Notes: a model not told the origin generated them from the sequence alone. Positions 51,511 through 61,007 are shown, numbered from the stretch's first letter. The stretch: 64,000 nucleotides of DNA from Gelatiniphilus marinus (GCF_042678305.1 NZ_JBHUDT010000006.1); one strand, 5' to 3'. A program made the numbers and translations.

Positions 51511-52479
51511 ATGGTAAACCCTTATGAAGACCTTCCTATTCGAGATGATATGCAAACGGTTGCATTTTATAACCTTGAAAACTTATTTGATTTAAACAAC
51601 GATAAACACAATAATGATAACGATTTTTTACCTACATCGGTTAAAAAGTGGACGCCAAAACGCTACAAGAACAAGCTTAGAAAATTAGGCTTTGCCATTT
51701 CTAATATTGGCCGAAAAGAAACGGGGAAACATCCTGCTATAGTGGGATTATGCGAAGTTGAAAACGCTAAGGTTATTGAAGATCTATTAGCCTCAAAACA
51801 CTTAGAAAACTGCAATTACAACTATGTGCATTACAACTCTTTAGACGAACGCGGAATTGATGTGGCTTTACTTTACGATGTGAATGCTTTTGAGGTTTCT
51901 TCTTCTGAAATATTTACTATAAAACTAACCGATGAAGATGGCTCGCCAGATTACACCAGAGATGTTTTGTTGGTTTCTGGTTTGCTTGACGGCGAACAGG
52001 TACACATTATTGTAAACCATTGGTCCTCTAGACGCGAAGGCGAAAAAGAAACGGAGTTTAAGCGTATGGCTTCATCACACAAAGTTGGAGAAATTATTAC
52101 GGCTTTAAGCTTAGAAAATGATGATGCTAAAATTATTGTTATTGGCGATTTTAACGACAATCCAAACAACGCCAGCGTAAAACAATTGGTTAATGGTTTT
52201 AAGCTGTTTAACACTACTGAAACACTGCGCTCTTATAGCCGAGGAACAACGTACCACAAAAGACAATGGAATTTATTCGACCAAGTTTTAATTTCGACCA
52301 ATTTTTTTAAAACTTCTGATAATTTATATGAATATTACACAGCCAATATTTTTGATGAAGATTTTTTAAAACTTGTTAACGGCAAATTTAAAGGTTCGCC
52401 TTTTAGAACTTATGTTGGCAAACGGTATCAAGGTGGTTACAGCGATCATTTTCCGGTGTATGCTATTTTTAAGAAGTGA
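51511..52479 (+). CDS. Endonuclease/exonuclease/phosphatase family protein
   Basis: 322-residue EEP-fold protein. Landmarks: TVAFYNLENLFDLNND, GLCEVENAKVIEDLL (catalytic Glu), YNSLDERGIDVALLYD, HIIVNHWSSRREGE, IIVIGDFNDNPNNAS and the terminal YSDHFPVYAIFKK with the Asp-His pair. No signal peptide. Flavobacterial homologues of this type are common; the substrate (nucleic acid or phosphoester) is unknown. Confidence 0.88.
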   Translation: MVNPYEDLPIRDDMQTVAFYNLENLFDLNNDKHNNDNDFLPTSVKKWTPKRYKNKLRKLGFAISNIGRKETGKHPAIVGLCEVENAKVIEDLLASKHLENCNYNYVHYNSLDERGIDVALLYDVNAFEVSSSEIFTIKLTDEDGSPDYTRDVLLVSGLLDGEQVHIIVNHWSSRREGEKETEFKRMASSHKVGEIITALSLENDDAKIIVIGDFNDNPNNASVKQLVNGFKLFNTTETLRSYSRGTTYHKRQWNLFDQVLISTNFFKTSDNLYEYYTANIFDEDFLKLVNGKFKGSPFRTYVGKRYQGGYSDHFPVYAIFKK

Positions 52480-52512
52480 TAATTGTAAAATAAAAGACCT
52501 ATAAGGTTTTTA

Positions 52513-52899
52513 CTAAACAGCTTGAAACACAACATAAGCCAAAACCAAAGCTATAAATGGCAAAACCCAAAGCAACCAAATATTAATTTGAGGTTTATTC
52601 TTTTTAACCATTTTTGCGTTTATCATCATACGTTTTTTGCCTGTGTATTGTATCCAGTTTTTAAAATGAATAGCAATAGCAGACATAATAAATAATGCCC
52701 ACGCACTTGTACTCGACATCGTATCGGCACGCATTTGATTAAAAAAAGCAGCAAAAAAACAGCCCAAAAGCAATACTAAGCTTATTTGAAGCAAAGACAC
52801 ATAAGCCAGTGCAATACTGTTTGCCTTTTGTTTGTAACGTTTTTTATAAAACGAAAACACGGCATGGTAAAATTGATCGAAAACTGTTATCTGCGACAT
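52513..52899 (-). CDS. Small membrane protein, three predicted helices
   Basis: 128 residues with three hydrophobic helices (about 28-50, 65-80, 105-125) separated by a basic loop (YTGKKRMMINAKMVKKNKPQ). The N-terminus FDQFYHAVFSFYKKRYKQKA is basic and amphipathic. Conserved-hypothetical look; no family recognised. It converges with the EEP gene ending at 52479. Confidence 0.7.
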   Translation of the reverse strand: MSQITVFDQFYHAVFSFYKKRYKQKANSIALAYVSLLQISLVLLLGCFFAAFFNQMRADTMSSTSAWALFIMSAIAIHFKNWIQYTGKKRMMINAKMVKKNKPQINIWLLWVLPFIALVLAYVVFQAV

Positions 52900-52926
52900 G
52901 CTAAATTATTTATTTTTAAAATAAAT

Positions 52927-53060
52927 GAGGCTAACTAAAAAGTCTTTATAAATTAAGTTGTCAGGTTGAGCTTCTCGAAACTGATATTGATTATAAGGAA
53001 GCTGAAAATATTTCGACAAGCTCAATATAACATTACAGCTATTATTTAGACAGCCTCTTT
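52927..53060. repeat. Nested inverted repeat with GAGGCT ends
   Basis: The outer arms are GAGGCTAACTAAAAAG at the left and its imperfect complement ending CAGCCTCTTT at the right. The inner arms TTGAGCTTCTCGAAA (52966-52980) and TTTCGACAAGCTCAA (53011-53025) match with one mismatch. A related structure lies at 54287-54357. It sits between the small membrane gene and cvpA. Confidence 0.65.
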
Positions 53061-53126
53061 TTTTACTTTTTTATACGATGCAAACCTAATTTTTTTAAGC
53101 CAATAAAATAGTTTAAACAACCTTTG

Positions 53127-53645
53127 TTATTGCTCATCTTTTTTAAAAGTCTTGTTATCAATATCAGTACTTAAAATATTAGGAAAAATAATTGGCACTA
53201 AATTTTTTACAGGTTTGTAAAGAGCCGTGTGGTCTATTTTATCTTCATCAACAAAGGTAATGGTACTGTTTAGCTTATTAAATATATTTAGAGCTACGCT
53301 TAAAATAAGTGCAATTTTTAAAGCCCCAAAAACACCTCCTAAAAATTTATTTACAATACCAAGGGCTGCAAAATCTGCTAATTTGGTTAGTGCTTTTCCG
53401 GCTAAAGCAATGGCCAAAACTATAATAACGAAGGTTATCGCAAAAGCGGTAATGTTAATGGTTTTCTCGTTCCAATCTACTTTGGTTTGCAAAAAATCGG
53501 CAGCAAAATTACTAAAATGTATGGCACCATAAACCCCAGCTATTAAGGCAACTAAAGATGCTACTTCAACAAAAAAACCTTTAATAAACCCACGAACAAG
53601 TCCAAATAAAATTAAAGCCCCTAAAACTATATCTATAGTGCTCAT
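53127..53645 (-). CDS. cvpA: CvpA family membrane protein
   Basis: 172 residues from the ATG at 53645 (MSTIDIVLGALILFGLVRGF). Four predicted membrane helices: ILFGLVRGFIKGFFVEVASL, GVYGAIHFS, FAITFVIIVLAIALAGKAL, GVFGALKIALILSVALNIF. CvpA proteins are needed for colicin V production in E. coli and for resistance to bile or stress in other bacteria; the molecular role is unclear. The longer frame from 53720 is less likely. Confidence 0.88.
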   Translation of the reverse strand: MSTIDIVLGALILFGLVRGFIKGFFVEVASLVALIAGVYGAIHFSNFAADFLQTKVDWNEKTINITAFAITFVIIVLAIALAGKALTKLADFAALGIVNKFLGGVFGALKIALILSVALNIFNKLNSTITFVDEDKIDHTALYKPVKNLVPIIFPNILSTDIDNKTFKKDEQ

Positions 53646-53813
53646 TTTGTTTTTTTTTGTAAATATATGATTTAAATCCCCAGTTGGCGATAAAAATTGG
53701 CTACCGCCAAAGCATAGCACTTAAAATTGTTGAAATAAAACACTCTTTTCCCCTTTTGTATTTCAGAATAAAATAAAATCACGATTTGCATAACAATTAA
53801 AACTAGAAATTTC

Positions 53814-53843
53814 TTGAAAGAACAAAGCCATTTGTTAACTTTG
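53814..53843 (+). promoter_or_regulatory. Promoter of the 53873 gene
   Basis: TTG (53814-53816), 19 bases, TAACTTTG (53836-53843); the ATG follows after 29 bases. A textbook Bacteroidota promoter. Confidence 0.8.
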
Positions 53844-53872
53844 AATTTAAAAAAAATACCATTTTTTCACTT

Positions 53873-54229
53873 ATGTCTAGAGACGAAAAATTAAAACAAC
53901 GCTGGGATTTGGTAGTAAAAAAACTATCCAACCAATTTGCCCAAGGAGACATTTTAGACCTAGATGCTATTATATACTTAATAGGTGTGCAAGAGCTTGG
54001 GCAATTAAACAGAACTTACAAAAAAGAGCAAAAACTAGATTTAATGCATATTGCCATCTGCAAATTGCTAACTCCTTACGGCTATTACGAACTCGATTTT
54101 GTAGATAACGATGGATGGCCGCATTACAAAACTTTGGAAATCTTACCCCATTTAAAAGCAGGAGAACAAAGTGTTTTAATGAAAGAAGCTATTGTAAACT
54201 ATTTTTTAGAAACCGAGTATATTGATTGA
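53873..54229 (+). CDS. Conserved hypothetical protein of Bacteroidota
   Basis: 118 soluble residues: MSRDEKLKQRWDLVVKKLSN, FAQGDILDLDAIIYLIGVQE, LMHIAICKLLTPYGYYELDF, GWPHYKTLEILPHLKAGEQS. Mostly helical, no signal, no recognised catalytic motif. From memory similar proteins are found widely in Flavobacteriaceae with no assigned role. It has a clear own promoter and is monocistronic, ending at a shared inverted repeat with sodA. Confidence 0.8.
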   Translation: MSRDEKLKQRWDLVVKKLSNQFAQGDILDLDAIIYLIGVQELGQLNRTYKKEQKLDLMHIAICKLLTPYGYYELDFVDNDGWPHYKTLEILPHLKAGEQSVLMKEAIVNYFLETEYID

Positions 54230-54286
54230 GTTTTATTTATATCAAATAAAACACTTTTAAATCGAATTAAGGTATAAGACCAAAAT

Positions 54287-54357
54287 AAGAGGCTGTCCGA
54301 AAAGATATTACCCAGTGTTACATTGAGAGTAGAAATTGACTTTTTAGACAGCCTCTT
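54287..54357. terminator. AGAGGCTGTC hairpin between converging genes
   Basis: AAGAGGCTGTC (54287-54297) pairs with GACAGCCTCTT (54347-54357); the stem extends inward to about 18 bp with one mismatch and one G-T pair. It serves as terminator for the 53873 gene and sodA. Its ends resemble those of the repeat at 52927-53060. Confidence 0.7.
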
Positions 54358-54379
54358 TAAATTATTATATGAAATGTTT

Positions 54380-54988
54380 CTATTTCGCTTCGGCGTAACG
54401 GCGCTCTACTTCGTTCCAATTAATAACTTTAAAAAAAGCATCAATATAATCCGGACGACGGTTTTGGTAGTTTAAATAATAGGCATGCTCCCAAACATCC
54501 AACCCTAAAATAGGTGTGCCGCCACAGCTAACGCCTGGCATTAATGGGTTATCTTGGTTTGGCGTAGAACAAATTTCTACTTTTCCGCCTTTGTGTACAC
54601 ATAACCAGGCCCAACCAGAGCCAAACTGTGTTGCGGCTGCTTTACTAAAAGCGGCAATAAACTCGTCTTTAGAGCCGTAAGCAGCTTCAATAGCGTCTTT
54701 TAAATCGCCCGATAAATAGCCTCTGTCTTCAGGATTCATAACCGTCCAAAACAACGAGTGGTTGTAATATCCGCCACCGTTATTTCTAACAGCACCGTTA
54801 TTCATATCTAAATTTGCAAGAATATCTTCAATAGATTTTCCATCTAAATCGGTGTTTGCAATAGCATTATTTAAGTTGTTTGTATATCCTTGGTGATGCT
54901 TAGAATGGTGTATTTCCATAGTGCGGGCATCTATGTGGGGCTCTAAAGCATCATAATCGTATCCTAATTTCGGTAATTCGAAAGCCAT
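54380..54988 (-). CDS. sodA: Superoxide dismutase (Mn/Fe family)
   Basis: 202-residue cytoplasmic dismutase. The four metal ligands are in place: H27 (MEIHHSKHHQGY), H77 (GGGYYNHSLFW), D164 and H168 (LGLDVWEHAYYL). The C-terminal NRRPDYIDAFFKVINW is conserved. Sequence alone does not settle Mn against Fe or cambialistic use. A TAAATTTG box on the minus strand at 55027-55034 lies 38 bases before the ATG, and the divergent addA promoter is close by. Confidence 0.95.
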   Translation of the reverse strand: MAFELPKLGYDYDALEPHIDARTMEIHHSKHHQGYTNNLNNAIANTDLDGKSIEDILANLDMNNGAVRNNGGGYYNHSLFWTVMNPEDRGYLSGDLKDAIEAAYGSKDEFIAAFSKAAATQFGSGWAWLCVHKGGKVEICSTPNQDNPLMPGVSCGGTPILGLDVWEHAYYLNYQNRRPDYIDAFFKVINWNEVERRYAEAK

Positions 54989-55079
54989 AATTTTTTATTT
55001 TTAAAATATTAATATTTATTTTCATTCAAATTTACGGATAAAACGCTTCAATAAAAAATAATAAATCGTTATGAATGTA

Positions 55080-55109
55080 TTGATTGTTTCTATATTGTAT
55101 CTAAATTTG
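55080..55109 (+). promoter_or_regulatory. Promoter of addA
   Basis: TTG (55080-55082), 19 bases, TAAATTTG (55102-55109), then only four bases (TGCT) to the ATG at 55114. Both promoter elements match consensus, so the transcript should start at or within a base or two of the start codon. Confidence 0.8.
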
Positions 55110-55113
55110 TGCT

Positions 55114-58100
55114 ATGCAGCCTAATTCTCCTTTTACTGTTTACAATGCTTCTGCGGGCAGCGGAAAAACCTATACGTTGGTAAAGGCCTATTTAAAAATC
55201 CTTTTTAGCTCGAACAACCCCTATCTTTTTAAGCGCATTTTGGCCATTACCTTTACCAATAAAGCGGTTGCAGAAATGAAAGACCGCATTATAGAAGTGC
55301 TTAAAACGTTTTCTAACAAGGCCGTTTTAAAAACTACAAATAGTATGTTTAATGATATTTGTGAAGAATTGGAAATAGAACCTAAAAAACTCCACGAAAA
55401 AGCAGAAAAACTACTAAATACTATTATACATAATTATGCAGCGTTTGATATTAGCACTATTGATGGTTTTACACATAAATTGATACGCACCTTTGCGCAC
55501 GATTTAAAATTGCCTTTGAATTTTGAAGTTGAATTGGACCAAGATTCCCTTTTAAATGAAGCGGTTGACAGCTTAATATCGAAAGCAGGAACCGATGGTG
55601 CACTAACCAAAATTTTGGTGGATTTTGCCATTGAAAAAGCCGATGACGATAAAAGTTGGGATGTGTCTTTCGATTTTAACAAGATTGCAAAATTGTTGGT
55701 TAACGAAAACGACATGCCGTTTATTGAAACCTTAAAACACAAAACTTTAAACGATTTTAAAGCCCTTAAATCGCATTTAAAAAAAGAGATTTTAGCTTTT
55801 GAAACCACTATCGTTAAAGATGCACAGGGTGTTTTAGAGTTAATTGAAGAGGCTGGTTTGGAATTTAATGATTTTTCGAGCAGTTATTTGCCTAAGCATT
55901 TTAACAAATTAGCTAATAAAAATTTCAATGTGTCTTTTGGAACAAAATGGCAAGAAGATATTGAAACCCAAACATTATATCCTAAAAAAGTTTCTGATGA
56001 TGTAGCCTCAATAATTAACCAAATTCAACCCCAATTAGCCAAAGCTTTTAACCATACCAAACAAGCGGTTTTTCATCTTAAATTCTTAAAGGCATTTTAC
56101 AAAAACGTTACGCCACTTTCGGTTTTAAATGCTATAAATAACGAATTAAATACTTTAAAAGTTGAGCAGAATAAAATGCTTATTTCAGAATTCAATGCCA
56201 TTATCAGCAAAGAAATAAAAAACCAACCTACCCCTTTTATATACGAGCGTATTGGCGAAAAATTCAAGCATTATTTTATCGATGAGTTTCAAGACACCTC
56301 GGTTATGCAATGGGAAAATTTAATCCCGCTTTTAGAAAATTCGCTATCTGCCGAAAACGGAAGCACCATGTTGGTGGGCGATGCCAAACAAGCCATTTAC
56401 CGTTGGCGCGGTGGCAAAGCCGAACAGTTTATAGATTTGTTTAACGAGAAAAAACACCCTTTCCAGATTAAACAAAATGTAAAAACACTCCAGGAGAATT
56501 ACCGCAGTTTTAAAGAAATAGTTGATTTTAACAACGGTTTTTTTAAGTTTTTATCGCAACAAGTTTTTTCGGCTATTGATTACAAAACGCTTTACGAAAA
56601 CGCACAGCAAAACATTACCAACAAAGAAGCAGGTTATGTTGCGCTTTCGTTTTTAGAGATTGAAAAAGAGGATGATAGAAACGAGCTGTTTTCAGAACAC
56701 ACCTTAAACACCATTAATAATTGCTTAAAAAACGGTTATGATCTGGAGGATATTTGTGTTTTGGTACGCAAGAAAAAAGAGGGTGTTGCTGTGGCTAATT
56801 TTTTGAGCCAGCATAACATTCCTATTGTATCTTCTGAAACGCTTTTGCTAAACAATTCGCCCGAAGTTAACTTTATAAATAATGTGTTGGCGCTTTTAAT
56901 TCAGCCTAAAAACAACGAAATAAAAATTGCAGTTTTAAATTATTTAACCACAATTTTTAATATTGAAAACAAGCACGAATTTTTTTCAAACCATATTCAA
57001 CTTTCAATTTCAGAATTATTAAAAAGTTTTGAGCAATTTAATATTCAAATAAATAGTGAAAATGTATTGCAGCTTCCGCTTTACGATTTGGCTGAAACCA
57101 TTGTGAGAACCTTTAATTTAGTAAAAACATCAAACGCTTACATTCAGTTTTATTTGGATGTGGTTTTAGATTTTTCGCAAAAAAAAGGATCGGATATTTC
57201 GGCATTTTTACAGCATTTCGATAAGAAAAAAGAAAGCTTGAGTATTGTATCGCCCAAGGGGCAAAATGCGGTTCAAATCATGACCATCCACAAATCTAAA
57301 GGTTTAGAGTTTCCGGTGGTTATTTTCCCGTTTGCCGATTTAGATATTTACCGAGAGCTGGAACCCAAAGAATGGTTTGCAATAGATAAAGAACAATACA
57401 AAGGCTTTTCGCATACTTTACTAAATTACAATAAAGATTTCGAGTTTTATAGTAACGAAGGTTTACGTATTTTTAACACCCATAAATCTGAGCAAGAATT
57501 AGACAATATCAATCTGCTTTATGTAACCTTAACAAGGGCTGTGGAGCAATTGCATGTTATTTCAAATAAAGATATATCAGCAAAAGGCGAGGTAAAAACC
57601 AATCGATATTCGGGTTTGTTTATTGAATATTTAAAACATATAAATGAATGGGAAGATTCTAAATTAAAGTATAGTTTCGGAAATCCTAAAAGAACTATTG
57701 AAAAAGAAATAATAAAAAAGGAAACTAAAATCCAGCAGCAATTTATTTCTACAGCAAAAGAAACCCATAACATAAAAGTAGTAACCAAATCTGGTTTACT
57801 TTGGGACACCACACAAAAAGAGGCCATTGAAAAAGGGAATCTTATTCACAATATCATGTCTAAAATTAATACCAAAGCCGATATTGATACTGCTGTTAAC
57901 GATTTTATCGATTCCGCTTCAATAAACCCAGAACAAGCCAATATTTTAAAAACAACTGTAAACCAGATCGTTAGCCATTCAAAACTTCAAGATTATTTTA
58001 CCTTAAATCATAGCATTTATAATGAACGCGATATTATTACAAAATCGGGCATCATTTTACGTCCGGATCGCGTAGTTTTAAATGCTAATAACGAAGCTGC

Positions 58101-58248
58101 TATAATAGATTACAAAACAGGTTTTGAAGATAAAAAGCACTTCCAACAATTACAGCTTTATCAAGACGTTTTAGAAGAGATGCACTTAAAAGTAAACAAA
58201 AAAATCCTTGTTTATATAAATGAAGATATTCAAATAAAAGAAATATAA
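55114..58248 (+). CDS. addA: AddA-like helicase-nuclease (exodeoxyribonuclease V type)
   Basis: 1044-residue UvrD-type helicase with C-terminal nuclease, acting on double-strand break ends in recombination. Walker A YNASAGSGKTYTLVKAYL is at the N-terminus (K18). Others: ITFTNKAVAEMKDRI, DEFQDTSVMQWENL (motif II), GDAKQAIYRWRGG (motif III), MTIHKSKGLEFPVVIFPF (motif V), LLYVTLTRAVEQLHVI (motif VI). The PD-(D/E)XK nuclease ends it: RPDRVVLNANNEAAIIDYKT. The partner addB is 2.8 kb downstream, separated by kbl and an ompA-type gene. Likely leaderless transcript. Confidence 0.9.
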   Translation: MQPNSPFTVYNASAGSGKTYTLVKAYLKILFSSNNPYLFKRILAITFTNKAVAEMKDRIIEVLKTFSNKAVLKTTNSMFNDICEELEIEPKKLHEKAEKLLNTIIHNYAAFDISTIDGFTHKLIRTFAHDLKLPLNFEVELDQDSLLNEAVDSLISKAGTDGALTKILVDFAIEKADDDKSWDVSFDFNKIAKLLVNENDMPFIETLKHKTLNDFKALKSHLKKEILAFETTIVKDAQGVLELIEEAGLEFNDFSSSYLPKHFNKLANKNFNVSFGTKWQEDIETQTLYPKKVSDDVASIINQIQPQLAKAFNHTKQAVFHLKFLKAFYKNVTPLSVLNAINNELNTLKVEQNKMLISEFNAIISKEIKNQPTPFIYERIGEKFKHYFIDEFQDTSVMQWENLIPLLENSLSAENGSTMLVGDAKQAIYRWRGGKAEQFIDLFNEKKHPFQIKQNVKTLQENYRSFKEIVDFNNGFFKFLSQQVFSAIDYKTLYENAQQNITNKEAGYVALSFLEIEKEDDRNELFSEHTLNTINNCLKNGYDLEDICVLVRKKKEGVAVANFLSQHNIPIVSSETLLLNNSPEVNFINNVLALLIQPKNNEIKIAVLNYLTTIFNIENKHEFFSNHIQLSISELLKSFEQFNIQINSENVLQLPLYDLAETIVRTFNLVKTSNAYIQFYLDVVLDFSQKKGSDISAFLQHFDKKKESLSIVSPKGQNAVQIMTIHKSKGLEFPVVIFPFADLDIYRELEPKEWFAIDKEQYKGFSHTLLNYNKDFEFYSNEGLRIFNTHKSEQELDNINLLYVTLTRAVEQLHVISNKDISAKGEVKTNRYSGLFIEYLKHINEWEDSKLKYSFGNPKRTIEKEIIKKETKIQQQFISTAKETHNIKVVTKSGLLWDTTQKEAIEKGNLIHNIMSKINTKADIDTAVNDFIDSASINPEQANILKTTVNQIVSHSKLQDYFTLNHSIYNERDIITKSGIILRPDRVVLNANNEAAIIDYKTGFEDKKHFQQLQLYQDVLEEMHLKVNKKILVYINEDIQIKEI

Positions 58249-58270
58249 CTTTATAAAAAATTACAGAACT

Positions 58271-59464
58271 ATGTACGGCAATATAAAACAACATTTACAA
58301 AAAGAGATTCAAGACATTAAGGACCAAGGGCTTTACAAAGAAGAGCGTATTATAACCTCGGCCCAGGGTGCCGAAATAACTTTAAATACGGGCGAAACGG
58401 TTTTAAATTTTTGCGCCAATAATTACTTGGGATTGTCGTCGCATCCCGAGGTGATTCAAGCTGCAAAAGACGTTATGGACACCCATGGATTTGGGATGAG
58501 CTCGGTACGCTTTATTTGTGGCACTCAAGACATTCACAAAACATTGGAACAGAAAATAGCCAATTTCTACAGAACCGAAGACACTATTTTATATGCCGCA
58601 GCTTTTGATGCCAACGGTGGGGTTTTCGAGCCTTTATTAGGAAAAGAAGACGCCATCATTTCAGATTCCTTAAATCATGCCTCTATAATTGATGGTGTTC
58701 GTTTGTGCAAAGCAGCGCGATATCGATACCAAAATAACAATATGGCCGATTTAGAAAAACAATTAATCGAAGCCAGTAAAAACGGGGCGCGTTTTAAAAT
58801 TATAGTAACCGATGGCGTGTTTTCTATGGATGGATTGGTCGCACCACTCGATAATATTTGCGATTTGGCCGATAAGTACGATGCTTTGGTTATGATTGAT
58901 GAGTGCCATGCCACAGGATTTATAGGCAAAACAGGCCGCGGAACACTGGAAGAAAAAAACGTTATGGATCGCATAGATATTATTACAGGAACCTTAGGGA
59001 AAGCTCTAGGTGGCGCTATGGGAGGATACACCACTGGGAAAAAAGAAATTATAGATATGTTGCGCCAACGCTCAAGGCCTTATTTGTTTTCAAACTCCTT
59101 AGCACCGGCCATTGTTGGTGCATCCATAAAGGTTTTTGATATGCTTGCAAACAATACCCAGCTAAGAGATAAGTTAGAATGGAACACCAATTATTTTAAA
59201 AAAGGCATTAAAGCAGCAGGTTTAGATGTTATAGATGGAGATTCTGCTATTGTTCCTGTTATGCTTTACGATGCAAAATTGTCGCAAACCATGGCAAATA
59301 TGCTTTTAGAAGAAGGTATTTACGTTATCGGGTTCTTTTTTCCCGTTGTACCGAGAGGCAAAGCAAGAATTCGCGTACAGCTATCGGCAGCCCATACTAA
59401 AACACATTTAGACATGGCCATAGCAGCGTTTACCAAAGTTGGTAAAACCCTTAATATTATCTAA
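58271..59464 (+). CDS. kbl: 2-amino-3-ketobutyrate CoA ligase (glycine C-acetyltransferase)
   Basis: PLP enzyme in threonine degradation that splits 2-amino-3-ketobutyrate to glycine and acetyl-CoA. 397 residues, very close to E. coli Kbl throughout: FKEERIITSAQ-like N-terminus (YKEERIITSAQGAEIT), NFCANNYLGLSSHPEV, SVRFICGTQDIHK, DSLNHASIIDGVRLC, GVFSMDGLVAPLDNIC, and the PLP lysine in GTLGKALGGAMGGYT. It follows addA by 22 bases, so probably cotranscribed. The threonine dehydrogenase gene is not in the window. Confidence 0.95.
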   Translation: MYGNIKQHLQKEIQDIKDQGLYKEERIITSAQGAEITLNTGETVLNFCANNYLGLSSHPEVIQAAKDVMDTHGFGMSSVRFICGTQDIHKTLEQKIANFYRTEDTILYAAAFDANGGVFEPLLGKEDAIISDSLNHASIIDGVRLCKAARYRYQNNNMADLEKQLIEASKNGARFKIIVTDGVFSMDGLVAPLDNICDLADKYDALVMIDECHATGFIGKTGRGTLEEKNVMDRIDIITGTLGKALGGAMGGYTTGKKEIIDMLRQRSRPYLFSNSLAPAIVGASIKVFDMLANNTQLRDKLEWNTNYFKKGIKAAGLDVIDGDSAIVPVMLYDAKLSQTMANMLLEEGIYVIGFFFPVVPRGKARIRVQLSAAHTKTHLDMAIAAFTKVGKTLNII

Positions 59465-59522
59465 AACCGCTCCGAACTATCGATGAATAAAAGGGTAATA
59501 CAATATTTTTATATATTTGTCT

Positions 59523-59552
59523 TTGTTAATAACAATTAACAACTTACTTTTG
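59523..59552 (+). promoter_or_regulatory. Promoter of the OmpA/TSP3 gene
   Basis: TTG (59523-59525), 19 bases, TACTTTTG (59545-59552), 35 bases before the ATG at 59588. Exact consensus, consistent with an abundant outer-membrane protein. Confidence 0.85.
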
Positions 59553-59587
59553 CTTACAATTAACACTTAAAAATTAAACTTTTGAAT

Positions 59588-60976
59588 ATGAAAAATCTTA
59601 GCAGATTATTGTTCGCTATGTTGCTTGTACTTGGTTATAGCAACGTTAATGCGCAAGACGAAAACAACCGATGGCAAATTAACATTGGTGTAAACGCGGT
59701 TGACGCCTACCCAAATGGCGATGGCGGTCTTTTTAGTGAAACTATTTTTGACGAATATTTCAACGTTGAAGACCACTGGAACATCTTACCTTCTTTATCA
59801 TCTATCTCGGTATCTAAGTTTTTAGGCGATGGCTTCTCTTTTGGAGTAACAGGATCTTTAAACAAAATTAGCAAATGGGGAGATAAAAGTAAGGATCCAG
59901 ATGTTACAAACGATGTGGACGACTTATCTTACTACGGCTTAGACGGTACCATTAAGTACAGCTTAGCTAACTTAGTTAACTCTAAAACACTAGAGCCTTA
60001 CTTAGGTGTTGGTGGTGGTTACACTTGGATTGACGAAGTTGGTGCTGGTACACTAAACGGCACTTTAGGCCTTAACGTTTGGTTTAACGAAAACGTTGGC
60101 TTAACACTTCAAACAGCTTACAAACATGCCTTTGAAGATTATTTAACTACACACTTCCAGCACACTGCCGGAATCTCTATTAAATTTGGCGGAACCGATA
60201 CCGATGGTGATGGCATTTACGACAAAGACGATGCCTGTCCGGATGTTGCAGGTTTAGAGGCGTTTAACGGTTGCCCTGATACAGATGGCGATGGTATTGA
60301 AGATTCTAAAGACGATTGCCCTAACGAAGCTGGTTTAGCAGAACTTAACGGATGCCCTGATACAGATGGCGACGGTGTTGCCGATAAAGATGACAACTGC
60401 CCAACAGTAGCTGGTTTAAAAGCCTTAGCGGGTTGTCCTGATGCTGATGGAGACGGTATAGCTGATGGAGACGATAAATGTCCTAACGAAGCTGGTCCTG
60501 CTGCAAACAATGGTTGCCCTTGGCCAGATACTGATGGCGATGGTGTTTTAGATAAAGACGATAACTGTCCAGAGGTTAAAGGTACTGTAGCCAACAACGG
60601 TTGTCCAGAAGTATCTGAAGAAGTACAAAAGCAACTTAACGAGTATGCTAAAACTATCTTGTTTGATACGGGTAAATCTACCATCAAAAAACAATCTGCA
60701 GAAGTTTTAGGTGATATTATTAAAATCTTAAACGAGTATCCTAACTCTAAATTTACTGTAGAAGGACACACTGATAGTGTTGGTAGCGAAAAACTAAACC
60801 AAAGACTATCTGATTCTAGAGCCAACTCTGTAAAAGAGTACTTAGTAAATAATGGTATCGATGCATTTAGACTTTCTGCTCTTGGTTACGGAGAATCTAA
60901 ACCAATCGATTCTAACAAAACCAGAAAAGGTAGAGCTAACAACAGACGTGTAGAAATTAACTTAGCTAAAAACTAA
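59588..60976 (+). CDS. OmpA-family porin with thrombospondin type 3 repeats
   Basis: 462-residue outer-membrane protein. Signal peptide MKNLSRLLFAMLLVLGYSNV (the ATG at 59588; the TTG at 59582 is less likely), then an eight-stranded barrel domain (about residues 25-195, with YLGVGGGYTWIDEVGAGTLN). Five calcium-binding TSP3 repeats follow (DTDGDGIYDKDDACPD, DTDGDGIEDSKDDCP, DTDGDGVADKDDNCP, DADGDGIADGDDKCP, DTDGDGVLDKDDNCP). The C-terminal OmpA peptidoglycan-binding domain has VEGHTDSVGSEKLNQRLSDS and RANNRRVEINLA. Own strong promoter and terminator. Confidence 0.95.
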   Translation: MKNLSRLLFAMLLVLGYSNVNAQDENNRWQINIGVNAVDAYPNGDGGLFSETIFDEYFNVEDHWNILPSLSSISVSKFLGDGFSFGVTGSLNKISKWGDKSKDPDVTNDVDDLSYYGLDGTIKYSLANLVNSKTLEPYLGVGGGYTWIDEVGAGTLNGTLGLNVWFNENVGLTLQTAYKHAFEDYLTTHFQHTAGISIKFGGTDTDGDGIYDKDDACPDVAGLEAFNGCPDTDGDGIEDSKDDCPNEAGLAELNGCPDTDGDGVADKDDNCPTVAGLKALAGCPDADGDGIADGDDKCPNEAGPAANNGCPWPDTDGDGVLDKDDNCPEVKGTVANNGCPEVSEEVQKQLNEYAKTILFDTGKSTIKKQSAEVLGDIIKILNEYPNSKFTVEGHTDSVGSEKLNQRLSDSRANSVKEYLVNNGIDAFRLSALGYGESKPIDSNKTRKGRANNRRVEINLAKN

Positions 60977-61007
60977 TTATACGGTTTTTAAAAAATAATT
61001 TTTATAG

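Noticed and set aside
60217..60825. 202-codon open frame antisense to the OmpA/TSP3 gene
   Set aside because: It mirrors the repetitive Asp/Gly-rich TSP3 repeats, giving Ser/Pro-rich low-complexity protein; the plus-strand gene is certain.
59588..60976. TSP3 repeat region as a DNA tandem repeat or mobile array
   Set aside because: The repetition is at protein level (calcium-binding repeats) and the DNA copies are not identical.
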